In this document: piece after piece, positions 20,746-29,102 of the stretch
How positions within the stretch are numbered: the stretch's first letter is position 1
Layout: each line of letters opens with the position of its first letter
Source: LBZV01 sp000993855
GTDB lineage: Bacteria; Patescibacteriota; Microgenomatia; Curtissbacterales; GWA2-41-24
NCBI GenBank assembly: GCA_964492425.1
Contig: CAZBKB010000010.1
Coordinates: 1-35,142 of the forward strand
Direction: 5' to 3'
DNA length: 35,142 bases
Program-made: the position numbers and the translations under genes
The notes under the pieces: model-generated
What the model saw: the letters and a program-made list of their open reading frames with translations, nothing else
Told to the model about the DNA's origin: nothing
The model's database searches: none

Positions 20746-22155
20746 TTACAGCTTTGGTTTTATTTTATGAAACTGGGTATTTTGTTCAAATTGGTACGCA
20801 ACATTCAATATTAGGCTTTCAGAAAATTGGGGACCAAATATTTGCATTCCAATCGGCATCCCATCTTTTGAAAAACCACAAGGAACATTGATGCCGGGAA
20901 GTCCGGCAATTGACGATGGTTCTGCTAAAACGTCTGCCATTTCTCCAAACATCGGGCTCCCTTTGCTGGCACCTAAAGGCAACGCTGTTGATGGACTGGT
21001 AGGCCCAATTACTAAATTCACTTTTTTAAAAGCTTCTTTAAAATCATCAATGATTACCGTTCGCACTTTTTGAGCTTTGTTGTAGTACTGCTCATAATAA
21101 CCTGCAGAAAGCACATAAGTTCCGAGCATAATTCTTCTTTTTGCCTCCTCTTTGAAATTATCCCTGGATAATCCGTATCGAATACCGTCATACCTTGCCA
21201 GATTTGAAGAAACCTCGGCCCTTTGGATGATTGCGTAAACCGCGATTGCGTACTTTGGGTCAAAAAGTTTGACTTCTTTAACTACCGCTCCCAATTCTTC
21301 AAGAACTTTTAAGGCTTCCTGTACCTTTTGCGTAACTTGCCTGTCGCATTCTTTAAAATAATCCTGGGATATTCCAATTTTAATTCCACTGATTGATTTT
21401 TCGAGATTCTTTAGGTAATTCTCAGGTTTTTCTGATGAAGTGGTTGCATCAAATTTATCTTGACCTGCCAAGATATTAAGTAATAATGCACTATCTTCAA
21501 CTGTTTTAGTTATTGGCCCTGGGCTATCGAGTGAAGATGCCATTGCGACAACACCATAACGGCTAACCCGACCATAGGTGGGTTTAAGCCCTACTACACC
21601 GCACCATGAAGCAGGTTGTCGGATCGAACCAGCTGTTTCTGAGCCAATCGAGGCTATTACCTCATCGGACGCAACACTTGCCGCAGAGCCCCCTGAAGAA
21701 CCGCCAGGTAACTTTTTTGTGTCCCAAGGGTTTTTTGTTGTACCAAAATCTGATGTCTCCGTGGAAGAACCATGTGCCCAGGCATCCATGTTGGTTTTGC
21801 CTACAATGACAGCACCTGCCTCTTTAAGAAGGGTGATAACTGTTGCGTCATAAGGCGGTATGAAATCGGAAAGGACCTTGCTTGCCGCTGTTGTTTTGAC
21901 TTTTTGTGTGCAGAAATTATCTTTTATGCTTATGGGTACCCCAAGTAGAGGTTTTTCTTCCCCTTGTGAAATCAAGCGATCAGCATATCTTGCCTGATGC
22001 AGCGCTTCCTGAGCACAGACAGTTATAAATGCTCCAATTTGCCGATCAATTTTTTTAATCCTTTCAAGGCATGCTTTTGTCAGTTCCAAGGATGTTGTGT
22101 TTTTAAGCTTTAGGGCTCTATTTGCCTCTTTTACGGATAACTGATTTAATGTCAT
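20746..22155 (-). CDS. gatA: Asp/Glu-tRNA amidotransferase subunit A
   Basis: A 469-residue amidase-signature enzyme that releases ammonia from glutamine for GatB. The Ser-Ser-Lys triad is visible: Lys in GVPISIKDNFC near 77, and the serines in PGGSSGGSAASVASD and GSETAGSIRQPASW near 150-180. YGVVAMASSLDSPGP and the C-terminal GLPGINVPCGFSKDGMPIGMQI are typical. It starts 8 nt after the gatC stop, with GAGG close to the ATG. It precedes gatB by 50 bp, a stretch with no terminator. Confidence 0.97.
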   Translation of the reverse strand: MTLNQLSVKEANRALKLKNTTSLELTKACLERIKKIDRQIGAFITVCAQEALHQARYADRLISQGEEKPLLGVPISIKDNFCTQKVKTTAASKVLSDFIPPYDATVITLLKEAGAVIVGKTNMDAWAHGSSTETSDFGTTKNPWDTKKLPGGSSGGSAASVASDEVIASIGSETAGSIRQPASWCGVVGLKPTYGRVSRYGVVAMASSLDSPGPITKTVEDSALLLNILAGQDKFDATTSSEKPENYLKNLEKSISGIKIGISQDYFKECDRQVTQKVQEALKVLEELGAVVKEVKLFDPKYAIAVYAIIQRAEVSSNLARYDGIRYGLSRDNFKEEAKRRIMLGTYVLSAGYYEQYYNKAQKVRTVIIDDFKEAFKKVNLVIGPTSPSTALPLGASKGSPMFGEMADVLAEPSSIAGLPGINVPCGFSKDGMPIGMQIFGPQFSESLILNVAYQFEQNTQFHKIKPKL

Positions 22156-22163
22156 AACCTCAT

Positions 22164-22478
22164 TTATTGCTCCTCAAGTATTGCTTTGGTCATAATAAAG
22201 CCCTTGCTAGTAGATTTTGCGTTTTTGAGCGCGTCTTCTTGTGAAAATGACGAGCTAGCTTTGTCTTCGCGCGTAACGTTTTCGAGGCTTGTTACTTGGC
22301 TCGTAGGCTCAAGCGCGCTAGTATCTAACTCCTCGAGTTTATCAATATATTTGATAGTCTCAGAAAGCTGTCCGGCAAAAACTTTTTTCTCTCGGTCGGT
22401 TAGTGCAAGATTTGCTAATTTTGCTACGTGCGTGATGTCAATTTTCGCTTTAGTCTTTTTGCTTTTAGCGTTTGGCAT
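22164..22478 (-). CDS. gatC: Asp/Glu-tRNA amidotransferase subunit C
   Basis: A 104-residue GatC that wraps around GatA and stabilises the complex. Core: ITHVAKLANLALTDREKKVFAGQLSETI, then YIDKLEELDTSALEPTS and the C-terminal FIMTKAILEEQ. A longer reading to 22550 would overlap htpX by about 68 nt and adds non-family residues, so the ATG at 22478, 4 nt after the htpX stop, is chosen. The N-terminal extension KSKKTKAK is basic. Confidence 0.92.
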   Translation of the reverse strand: MPNAKSKKTKAKIDITHVAKLANLALTDREKKVFAGQLSETIKYIDKLEELDTSALEPTSQVTSLENVTREDKASSSFSQEDALKNAKSTSKGFIMTKAILEEQ

Positions 22479-22482
22479 GTAG

Positions 22483-23397
22483 TTACTGCATTGCTCGAAG
22501 AGCCTTGACTCTTTCGGCGATTGGGGGGTGCGTATTGAAAAGGTTTGCAAATAAGGTGATTGCGCCTTTTTGGTTTTTTAGAGGGTCTGAAATATAAAGA
22601 TGGGCTGTTGCTTTGTTAGCAACTTCCAAGGGTTCTCTATCACTTGATATTTTGATAAGCGCATCGGCGAGACTATCTGGATTTCTAGTTAAAAGAGCGC
22701 CAGAGGCGTCTGCTAGAAATTCTCTTTTTCTGGATATAGCAAGCTGAATTAAAGTTGCGACAATCGGCGCAAGAATTGCCATGACTATGCCAAGCAGCAT
22801 AAAAATTGCAGCTGCCTGTCCCCTATCATTGTCCCTGTCGCTCCTTGAATAAAAAGATATTCTCAGGAAAAAATCGGCTGCCAGAGCGACCATTCCCACT
22901 AATATGGAGACTATGGTCATAAGGCGAGTATCAAAATTTCCGACGTGCGAAAGTTCATGGGCCGCTACACCCTCTAACTCAAGCTTACTTAACTTTGTCA
23001 AAATTCCAGATGTAAATGCAATAGCTGCATGCTTGGGGTCTCTGCCTGTTGCGAAGGCATTTGGGGCAGTATCTTCGATAATATAAATCTTGGGCATGGG
23101 AAGACCGGATGCTATACAAAGATTCTCTATTGTCCGAAAGAGAGTTGGGTTATCTTTTTTTTGAATTTGTTTGGCCCGTGATATTGCCATTACTATTTTG
23201 TCGCTGTTGTAGTAGGAAATAAAATTCATGATTCCGGCAAGAATCAGGGCAAAACCCGAAATGCTAAGTGCGGAAGGGAAGTCGTAGCCAAAGGCCGACG
23301 CGAAAATGAAAAAGACGAAAGTTACAAAAAAAGCAAAACCGAGCATAATAATCCACGTTTTCAGGCGATTTGAAGATACCTGGGTGTATGCAGTCAT
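22483..23397 (-). CDS. htpX: HtpX-like M48 membrane zinc metalloprotease
   Basis: A 304-residue membrane protease of family M48B. Two N-terminal membrane segments (18-36, 45-62) precede the cytoplasmic domain with HELSH at 147-151 (Zn site; the third ligand Glu is in FLADASGALLTRNPDSLADAL). Two more membrane segments follow the motif (about 163-180 and 195-220). APNAFATGRDPKHAAIAFTSG is the typical pre-motif. The family clears misfolded membrane proteins. First gene before gatCAB; the reason for linkage is probably shared transcription only. Confidence 0.95.
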   Translation of the reverse strand: MTAYTQVSSNRLKTWIIMLGFAFFVTFVFFIFASAFGYDFPSALSISGFALILAGIMNFISYYNSDKIVMAISRAKQIQKKDNPTLFRTIENLCIASGLPMPKIYIIEDTAPNAFATGRDPKHAAIAFTSGILTKLSKLELEGVAAHELSHVGNFDTRLMTIVSILVGMVALAADFFLRISFYSRSDRDNDRGQAAAIFMLLGIVMAILAPIVATLIQLAISRKREFLADASGALLTRNPDSLADALIKISSDREPLEVANKATAHLYISDPLKNQKGAITLFANLFNTHPPIAERVKALRAMQ

Positions 23398-23406
23398 GGT
23401 AAGAGA

Positions 23407-23412
23407 ATTATA
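23407..23412 (-). promoter_or_regulatory. -10 box TATAAT of htpX-gatCAB
   Basis: Consensus TATAAT ending 9 nt before the htpX ATG, in the 19-bp gap after the cupin gene; any -35 lies inside the end of that gene and is weak. Leaderless start predicted. Confidence 0.5.
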
Positions 23413-23416
23413 CTAA

Positions 23417-24109
23417 TTAAGTGATAGGATATAAACCTGCATCGACTACTTGACTATTTAGAAATTCAATCGAAGCTCTTTCTAAACCTGTGGGGTCATG
23501 TTCAAACTCGTCAGTATTCTGAAGTATAAAGCTTACAACTGGTTTACTAAGTGCAAAAACCATATGAGGATCTTCTGGACCAATAGCTCTGTGACCAATG
23601 ATTGGGATAGTTTTATACTGGTTTAGCCAAATGTAGCCGTGCTCCGTACCACAAGGAGAGAAGAAGTGTTCAGTTGCCTTATGATGACGGTGATGTGAAC
23701 TAACCGAATTTGGATGAAGATATTGAACAAGAAAAGTCATATCATCTCCTTGAAATTTAGCAACATAAACCGCATCTGACTGATTGCCCGTAATATAAGG
23801 TTTTTCTAAATTCCATAATTCAAGAGAATTCGCGGGTACCTGTTTGTCTTCCTCATCCCTTTGATGAAGAAATATTTCGACACCCCGTGCTGCAATAACT
23901 AGAATTTGATTACCTACTAAGTGAGAGACAATTGATTCTGGTTGTACTTTTTGTTCATTGATTAATTTATGGTAAATTCTTTCAATCCCAAATTGATCTT
24001 TGGCAAGTGCGGTATGGATTTTAATTGAACCGTTATCTATATGAAGTATTTCGTTGTCTTCAAATTCAAATCTTAGCTCTTGGGAAATAAATTTTTGTTC
24101 TTTACTCAT
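23417..24109 (-). CDS. cupin-like protein (230 aa)
   Basis: A probable cupin domain in the C-terminal half. HHRHHKATEHF (His139, His140, His142, His143, Glu147, His148) fits cupin motif 1 (HxHx3-4E). IIGHRAIGPEDPHMVFA (His173, Pro181, His182) fits motif 2. The density of histidines suggests a divalent metal site. The N-terminal 110 residues are mixed alpha/beta and not recognised. The reaction is unknown; cupins range from isomerases to dioxygenases and sugar-binding proteins. Encoded alone; upstream is the extended -10-like TGGTAAACT about 15 nt before the ATG. Confidence 0.6.
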   Translation of the reverse strand: MSKEQKFISQELRFEFEDNEILHIDNGSIKIHTALAKDQFGIERIYHKLINEQKVQPESIVSHLVGNQILVIAARGVEIFLHQRDEEDKQVPANSLELWNLEKPYITGNQSDAVYVAKFQGDDMTFLVQYLHPNSVSSHHRHHKATEHFFSPCGTEHGYIWLNQYKTIPIIGHRAIGPEDPHMVFALSKPVVSFILQNTDEFEHDPTGLERASIEFLNSQVVDAGLYPIT

Positions 24110-24219
24110 TAATCTAGAGTTTTTAGTTTACCACGGAAGTCGGAAATTTTTTACAAGTTTTAATGCGATTTAAAGAAGCATCAGTATACTCTGTCATTTT
24201 GCTTGAAATTATATCTTAA

Positions 24220-24667
24220 TTAAGCGCCTTTACCAGCAACAACCTGGTTGGGAACAGTTCCCCTTTTGTGAATTAATTGAAACAACTGTAGTGCTCCTTT
24301 CAACCTATGTGTGTCGTTTTTCATTTTCAAGGATGTAATTCCTTGCTTGGTGCTTCGTACACTGCCAGAAAGACTTTTGAGTCCAGGAATCAATTCTGCG
24401 AAATCCTTGTTGCTTCTCCAGGCATCCACACTATCTAGATTTTGGTTCCCGTGGGGAAATATTTAAAGAAGCTTTACCTTTACTCGCCTCGTTTTGACTC
24501 CCTAAAAATCGCTTGGTTATAATCTGATGTAGTCTTACCAGAAAAGATTCTGCGCCTTCATATTTTAAATTTCCCCATTCGCTTCTGGGTAATTCAGTAA
24601 TCCTAGCGCTTAGCGCGTCAGGTTCTGATCTTTCCCAAGTTTCAGGTATGTTGATTATTTTACGTAA
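24220..24667 (-). pseudogene. frameshifted hypothetical gene
   Basis: Two abutting open stretches in different minus-strand frames. The 5' one (24434-24667) reads ETWERSEPDALSARITELPR, then SEWGNLKYEGAESFLVRLHQ, and stops at 24431. The 3' one (24220 to about 24465) reads DAWRSNKDFAELIPGLKSLS and ends LIHKRGTVPNQVVAGKGA. A one-base shift near the C-run around 24450-24458 would join them into a protein of about 150 residues, but no ATG/GTG/TTG start exists in the 5' stretch. I recognise no family. Decay, a sequencing error, or an alternative start are all possible. The flank 24110-24219 holds nothing I can name. Confidence 0.4.
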
Positions 24668-24689
24668 CTATAGGCCAACTGTCAAGGTT

Positions 24690-24700
24690 TGTGGTAGAAT
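24690..24700 (+). promoter_or_regulatory. extended -10 promoter, TGTGGTAGAAT
   Basis: Third occurrence of the TGTGGTANAAT box (also 934 and 4175). It ends 16 nt before the chosen start of the YjbQ gene. Confidence 0.5.
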
Positions 24701-24716
24701 GTTCAATGACGCTTTC

Positions 24717-25247
24717 ATGAAGGCATTTCTCAAAGAGTTAAAGTTTAAATCCACAAAGCCAACCTACTTTTTAGACCTGACGGACGATATAAATTCCGCG
24801 ATTTTAAAGAGCAGGGTAAAGCAGGGTTTTGTTTTTGTTAATACGAAGCACACAACGCTTGGCATTGTTGTTAATGAAATAGCGGAGCCTAATTTGCTTG
24901 ATGATATACTGCACCACACCCTGCACTCCATACCAGAGGATAGAAGGTCAACGAGAGTCTCAAAAGAATACAAACATCCGACAACAGATTACGGGCACAG
25001 ATGCCAGGATAATCCGTATTGTAATGAAATTGACGAGGATTATAATGCCGCCGCCCATATCCGAGCTCTGACATTTTCCCACCCTAGTGTTGTTGTACCT
25101 GTAACGGACGGCAAATTAGACCTTGGGAAATACCAGCAAGTCGCGGCGTTTGAATTTGACGGACGCGATGGAAAAGGTAAAAATCCTGTTCGCAACAGGA
25201 TAATTCAAGTCTGGATTTGTCCGACGGAAAAAATTACGAAGATTTAA
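24717..25247 (+). CDS. YjbQ family (UPF0047) protein
   Basis: A 176-residue member of the UPF0047/YjbQ family; some members have thiamine-phosphate-synthase activity in assays, but the physiological role is unclear. Family motifs: FVNTKHTTLGIVVNEIAEPNLLDDI with the conserved His, HIRALTFSHPSVVVPVTDGKLDLGKYQQ, and FDGRDGKGKNPVRNR. An insert near residues 80-105 (the DYGHRCQDNPYC region) is longer than in short YjbQ proteins. The ATG at 24717 is chosen because the earlier in-frame ATG (24699) overlaps the -10 box. The TAA interleaves with the pyrD stop on the other strand. Confidence 0.8.
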   Translation: MKAFLKELKFKSTKPTYFLDLTDDINSAILKSRVKQGFVFVNTKHTTLGIVVNEIAEPNLLDDILHHTLHSIPEDRRSTRVSKEYKHPTTDYGHRCQDNPYCNEIDEDYNAAAHIRALTFSHPSVVVPVTDGKLDLGKYQQVAAFEFDGRDGKGKNPVRNRIIQVWICPTEKITKI

Positions 25248-26176
25248 AGGGCTTTTAATTTTCCCCTGAAACTTGATATTGATTTATAGCCTTTTTTATC
25301 CATAATGGATATGAGTTCTTTTTGGACCTTTGCAAATATGCCCGGGCCATTTTGCAAGAATGCTGTCCCGACTTGTACAGCGGATGCGCCTGCTAAGATA
25401 AATTCGAAAGCATCAACTCCGGAATAAACTCCTCCAACACCAACAACCTGTATTCTGTCTTCAAAAATTTCATAAAAACGACGAACGTTGGCAAGGGCTG
25501 TAAATTTTACGTATTTCCCACCGATACCACCAAGGCCACCTTTTGGTTTTATAAACGGCTTTTCCGATTTTGCGTTTATTGCAAGGCCATTGCCGATTGA
25601 GTTTATGCATGTAACAAATTTGACGGGATATCTTTTTATGACTTTGGCGATTTGATCGTATTGGTTTAAATCAAAATATGGAGGCAGTTTAATCCCAAAA
25701 GGTTTTTTAGCAACCTTAGATACTCCTTTTAGGAGTCTTTCAGTTTCTTTTGGATCGTAACCAACAATTGGTTTGCCGATTGTATTTGGCGAACCCGGAT
25801 TAAATTCGATAATATCCACCAGCGAGTTGTTAAAGGCTTTAAATATTTTTATGTTATCTTCAAGGCTCATGCCGCAAATACTCGCAACAACTGGCTTTTT
25901 ATATTTTTTCTTTAATATTTTTGAAAACTCAACGTAGGCTTTATACCCAAGGTTTGGTAGCCCCATTGAATTTATCGACCCGAATTCCAAATTGGCATAA
26001 CGGGGTACGGGATTCCCTTCACGCGGCTCAAGTGTGCAGGATTTCATTGTGATTACCGAAGATTTTGATTTGGCAATAACCTCGAGTTGCTTAAGGGTTT
26101 CGTCAGCAGGGCCAGACGTGTTGAATACACAAGTTTCGAGTTTTACCCCTGCAATTTTTGTTGAAATGTCTGCCAT
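25244..26176 (-). CDS. pyrD: dihydroorotate dehydrogenase, class 1A-like
   Basis: A 310-residue FMN enzyme that oxidises dihydroorotate to orotate. It matches class 1A (fumarate-linked) enzymes closely: TLEPREGNPVPRYANLEFGSINSMGLPNLG in the orotate/FMN site, IKLPPYFDL, CINSIGNGL, KGGLGGIGGKYVK and the end FRGKLKAL. The active-site loop, NLSCPNVPGKP in the well-studied class 1A enzymes, here reads NPGSPNTIGKP, so the catalytic Cys is Ser129. Ser is the base in class 2 enzymes. Last gene of polX-lemA-prs-pyrF-pyrE-pyrD, 1 bp after pyrE. No PyrK partner is encoded nearby. Confidence 0.9.
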   Translation of the reverse strand: MADISTKIAGVKLETCVFNTSGPADETLKQLEVIAKSKSSVITMKSCTLEPREGNPVPRYANLEFGSINSMGLPNLGYKAYVEFSKILKKKYKKPVVASICGMSLEDNIKIFKAFNNSLVDIIEFNPGSPNTIGKPIVGYDPKETERLLKGVSKVAKKPFGIKLPPYFDLNQYDQIAKVIKRYPVKFVTCINSIGNGLAINAKSEKPFIKPKGGLGGIGGKYVKFTALANVRRFYEIFEDRIQVVGVGGVYSGVDAFEFILAGASAVQVGTAFLQNGPGIFAKVQKELISIMDKKGYKSISSFRGKLKAL

Positions 26177-26177
26177 T

Positions 26178-26843
26178 TTAAATAAACCCCATTTTCTTGC
26201 CCCAAGATTTTGGATCGTGTACCCATACTTCTATGATTTTAACTTGTTCTTTTTTCATAAAACTTTTTTTAACAGCCTGTTTGGCAACTTGTCTAGTGTC
26301 CGTAAGATATGAAAATTTAACCTTGGCTTTTTTAAAATAATCATCAGATACTTTTAAATTATGGGTGTAAATTGCTATTTCATCTGTGACGACACCACCA
26401 AGCTTTCTAACCGCCCTAACAGCGTTCTCTGATGATGTGGCTGCAGATACTAAGTCTTCAACGATTAAAACCTTCTGGCCTCGACGTAAAACGCCTTCTA
26501 CCTGATTACCTTTTCCATGCTCCTTGGGCTTTGATCTAATAAAAACCATCGGGAGGTTTAACTTGTCGGCAATTAAAGCTGCATGGGCAATACCGCCAGT
26601 TGCAATACCAGCAACAACGTCCGGCAATCCAATCTCTTTTTTTATTTTTTCAACTAGTGCATTGGCAACAATTTTTCTTTCTTTTGGATGAGAGATAATT
26701 ACTCTGCAATCAACATAAACTGGACTTAGCAGACCTGATGTGAATCTAAATGGCCTATTTCTGGTAAATAAAACGGCGCCAATATCAAGAAGAATTTCGG
26801 CAATTTTTTCTGAAGTTTTATTTGCGGTATTTGTTGATTTCAT
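26178..26843 (-). CDS. pyrE: orotate phosphoribosyltransferase
   Basis: A 221-residue PRTase that joins orotate to PRPP, giving OMP. The PRPP-binding motif VLIVEDLVSAATSS lies at 125-138. The N-terminal RPFRFTSGLLSPVYVDCR binds orotate, and the flexible-loop residues are in RSKPKEHGKGNQVEG. The start overlaps the pyrF end by 26 nt, so translation is likely coupled. It uses PRPP made by Prs in the same run. Confidence 0.96.
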   Translation of the reverse strand: MKSTNTANKTSEKIAEILLDIGAVLFTRNRPFRFTSGLLSPVYVDCRVIISHPKERKIVANALVEKIKKEIGLPDVVAGIATGGIAHAALIADKLNLPMVFIRSKPKEHGKGNQVEGVLRRGQKVLIVEDLVSAATSSENAVRAVRKLGGVVTDEIAIYTHNLKVSDDYFKKAKVKFSYLTDTRQVAKQAVKKSFMKKEQVKIIEVWVHDPKSWGKKMGFI

Positions 26844-27627
26844 TTTTTAGGTCTTGAGCAGCTTTTTTCGGATCTTGAGCGTAAATTATGCCGCGAGAGC
26901 TGTTTATAATCAAGCCCTTCCTTGCTGCGGTCAAGCCGTTTTCAAGTGTAGCTTTTAAATCCCCGCCTTGAGCACCAATACCAGCAATTAAAAAAAGCAT
27001 GTCAGATGCGAGATTCCGTAAAGTTCCAATTTCTTGCGGCCAGGTTGCACCTATTTCCAAAAAAACGTTTGGGTAATTTTTATTCCAGCTGATTATTTTT
27101 TTGGCTACTTCAACGTATAGGGGGCTAGTCCCTACTCTGAGATCTTGAAAATCAGATGCGCCAGGATTGGAGGTCCTGCAAATAACAAAAATTCCCTTAT
27201 CTTCTCTTTTAAAAAATGGCTCCAGGGAGTCAAAACCGCAATAAGGGTTAACTGTAGTGGCATCGGCTCTGAAAAAATCGAAAACTTCCTTCGCATACAT
27301 TTGACTAGTATGACCAACATCTCCCCTTTTGGCATCCAAAACAACAGGGATTTCCGGATATTTAGAATGGATATATTCAATGGTTTTTTTTAAATTTTCT
27401 ATTCCTCTTTGACCATTCGCGGCATAAAAAGCGATTTGCGGTTTATAGGCGCAGACGAATTGGAATGTTTGATCGATAATCCACTTGTTAAACTCAAATA
27501 GTAAGGCTTCCTCATTCTGGGCAAAGGGGAATCCTTTTGGCATAAGTTGTGGATCCGGATCCAGACCGACACAAAGCAAGCTTTTATTCTTTTTAATAAT
27601 TTTTGAAAGCTGATTGTAAAACTTCAC
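26818..27627 (-). CDS. pyrF: orotidine 5'-phosphate decarboxylase
   Basis: A 269-residue OMP decarboxylase of the longer (PyrF2) type, which makes UMP. The catalytic Lys/Asp motif is VLDAKRGDVGHTS near 98-105. LCVGLDPDP begins strand 1, VNPYCGFDSLEPF follows, and the phosphate-binding end includes IAGIGAQGGDL and the SSRGI motif. A TTG start at 27648 is possible, but the GTG at 27627 shares its G with the prs stop (TAGTG), a classic coupling arrangement, and is preferred. Confidence 0.95.
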   Translation of the reverse strand: MKFYNQLSKIIKKNKSLLCVGLDPDPQLMPKGFPFAQNEEALLFEFNKWIIDQTFQFVCAYKPQIAFYAANGQRGIENLKKTIEYIHSKYPEIPVVLDAKRGDVGHTSQMYAKEVFDFFRADATTVNPYCGFDSLEPFFKREDKGIFVICRTSNPGASDFQDLRVGTSPLYVEVAKKIISWNKNYPNVFLEIGATWPQEIGTLRNLASDMLFLIAGIGAQGGDLKATLENGLTAARKGLIINSSRGIIYAQDPKKAAQDLKNEINKYRK

Positions 27628-28532
27628 TAGATTTCTTCTGAAAGACAATTGGCAAATAGTGGGGCAGTAGATACTACATCTACTTTTTTACTTTTTATGT
27701 TTTGAGGAATGCTGTCAGTAACGATTATTTTATCGATCGGACTCTTTTCTAAATTTTTTATCGCATTTGCTGCAAAAACCCCATGGGTCGAGCAAACAAT
27801 TATTCTTTTCACACCCTTTTTCTTGAGAGCATTTGCACTTTCTATTATTGTTCCTCCGGTTGATATTACATCATCGATAATTATGGCTGTATCACCTGTA
27901 ACTTCACCAGACATGGAAAGTACTTCCATCTGGTCACGCTTATTTGTATGTCTGTGTTTTTCGATAACTGCGAGTGGCGTGTTTAAAATAGATGCAAAAT
28001 TACGTGCCCTTTTTACACCACCCACATCCGGTGCGACTACGATTGCACTTGTTAGTTTTTCATCCTTGAGCTTGCTTGCCATTATTTCCAGTGCAGAAAG
28101 ATAAATAACGGGAACATCGAAAAATCCGACAATTGCATCAGAATGCAAATCTAGGCAAATTACTTTGTTTATTCCACAAGCAATAATAATGTCCGCTATA
28201 ACCTTTGCTGATATTGGTTCTCCTCTGCGAGATTGTTTTTCTTTTCTAGAATAACCGAAATACGGTATTACGGCGGTTATTTTATGGGCACCAGATCTTC
28301 TTACCGCGTCTGCGATGAGAGAAAGCTCTATAATGTTATCATTTACAGGATTAGAATTTGATTGAATAATAAAAACATTGGAATTATTTACGTCGTCTTC
28401 AACCCAAACATCAATTTCTCCATCAGAAAATTTGCCGACATCAATCCTGCCGAGCGGAATTCTGGACATTTGCGATATTTTTTGGGCTAAGTTTGGGTTT
28501 GAGGAACCTGCAAATATTCTTGGAGAATTCAT
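27627..28532 (-). CDS. prs: ribose-phosphate pyrophosphokinase (PRPP synthase)
   Basis: A 301-residue PRPP synthase making PRPP from ribose 5-phosphate and ATP. KFSDGEIDVWVEDDV, YFGYSRKEKQSRRGEPISAK (flexible loop), CLDLHSDAIVGFFDVPV with the catalytic His, and the PRPP motif IIIDDVISTGGTI are all present. It begins 6 nt after lemA and shares a base with pyrF. Placement directly before pyrF and pyrE means substrate supply and use for UMP synthesis are co-expressed. Confidence 0.96.
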   Translation of the reverse strand: MNSPRIFAGSSNPNLAQKISQMSRIPLGRIDVGKFSDGEIDVWVEDDVNNSNVFIIQSNSNPVNDNIIELSLIADAVRRSGAHKITAVIPYFGYSRKEKQSRRGEPISAKVIADIIIACGINKVICLDLHSDAIVGFFDVPVIYLSALEIMASKLKDEKLTSAIVVAPDVGGVKRARNFASILNTPLAVIEKHRHTNKRDQMEVLSMSGEVTGDTAIIIDDVISTGGTIIESANALKKKGVKRIIVCSTHGVFAANAIKNLEKSPIDKIIVTDSIPQNIKSKKVDVVSTAPLFANCLSEEI

Positions 28533-28538
28533 TAAAGC

Positions 28539-29093
28539 TTAAAAACTAACTTTAACTTCTTTTTTTGATTCCTCTTCTGCTTCAAAAAATTCCTCTCCTT
28601 TAAAATTAAACATGCTGGCAAGCATATTGTTTGGGAAAACTTTTATTTTAGTGTTGTAATCAAGAACATTAGCATTGTAAAACTGGCGTGCGGCAGCAAT
28701 TTTGGTTTCTGTATCTGACAATTCTTGTTGAAGCTCCTTAAAATTTTCAGATGCCTCTAACTTGGGATAGTTTTCAGCTATTGCAAAAAGGGTTTTAAGA
28801 GCGCCAGTCAGCATATTATCAGCCTTGGCTGCCTGTTTCGGATCTTTGGCTCCCAACATAGCAGATCTTGCTTTAGTCACATTTTCAAAAACTGTTTTTT
28901 CATGCTTGGCGTATCCTTTAACAGTTTCTATTAAATTAGGGATCAGGGAAGACCGGCGCTTTAATTGTATTTCAATTCCTGACCAAGCTTCTCTTATTCG
29001 TTCGCGCGCGGCTATCAAACCATTATAGAGTGACCAGATAAAGACTATTAAGATGACTATGGCTCCGGTAGTTATTAATACAGGCAACGACAT
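28539..29093 (-). CDS. lemA: LemA family protein
   Basis: A 184-residue LemA-type protein: an N-terminal membrane segment (5-22), then a helical bundle containing REAWSGIEIQLKRRSSLIPNLIETVKGYAKHEK and the C-terminal AAARQFYNANVLDYNTKI typical of the family. Most of it is predicted to lie outside the membrane. Function is not established for the family. It lies 9 nt after polX and 6 nt before prs, so it is in the same transcript. Confidence 0.93.
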   Translation of the reverse strand: MSLPVLITTGAIVILIVFIWSLYNGLIAARERIREAWSGIEIQLKRRSSLIPNLIETVKGYAKHEKTVFENVTKARSAMLGAKDPKQAAKADNMLTGALKTLFAIAENYPKLEASENFKELQQELSDTETKIAAARQFYNANVLDYNTKIKVFPNNMLASMFNFKGEEFFEAEEESKKEVKVSF

Positions 29094-29102
29094 TTTATTG
29101 GA

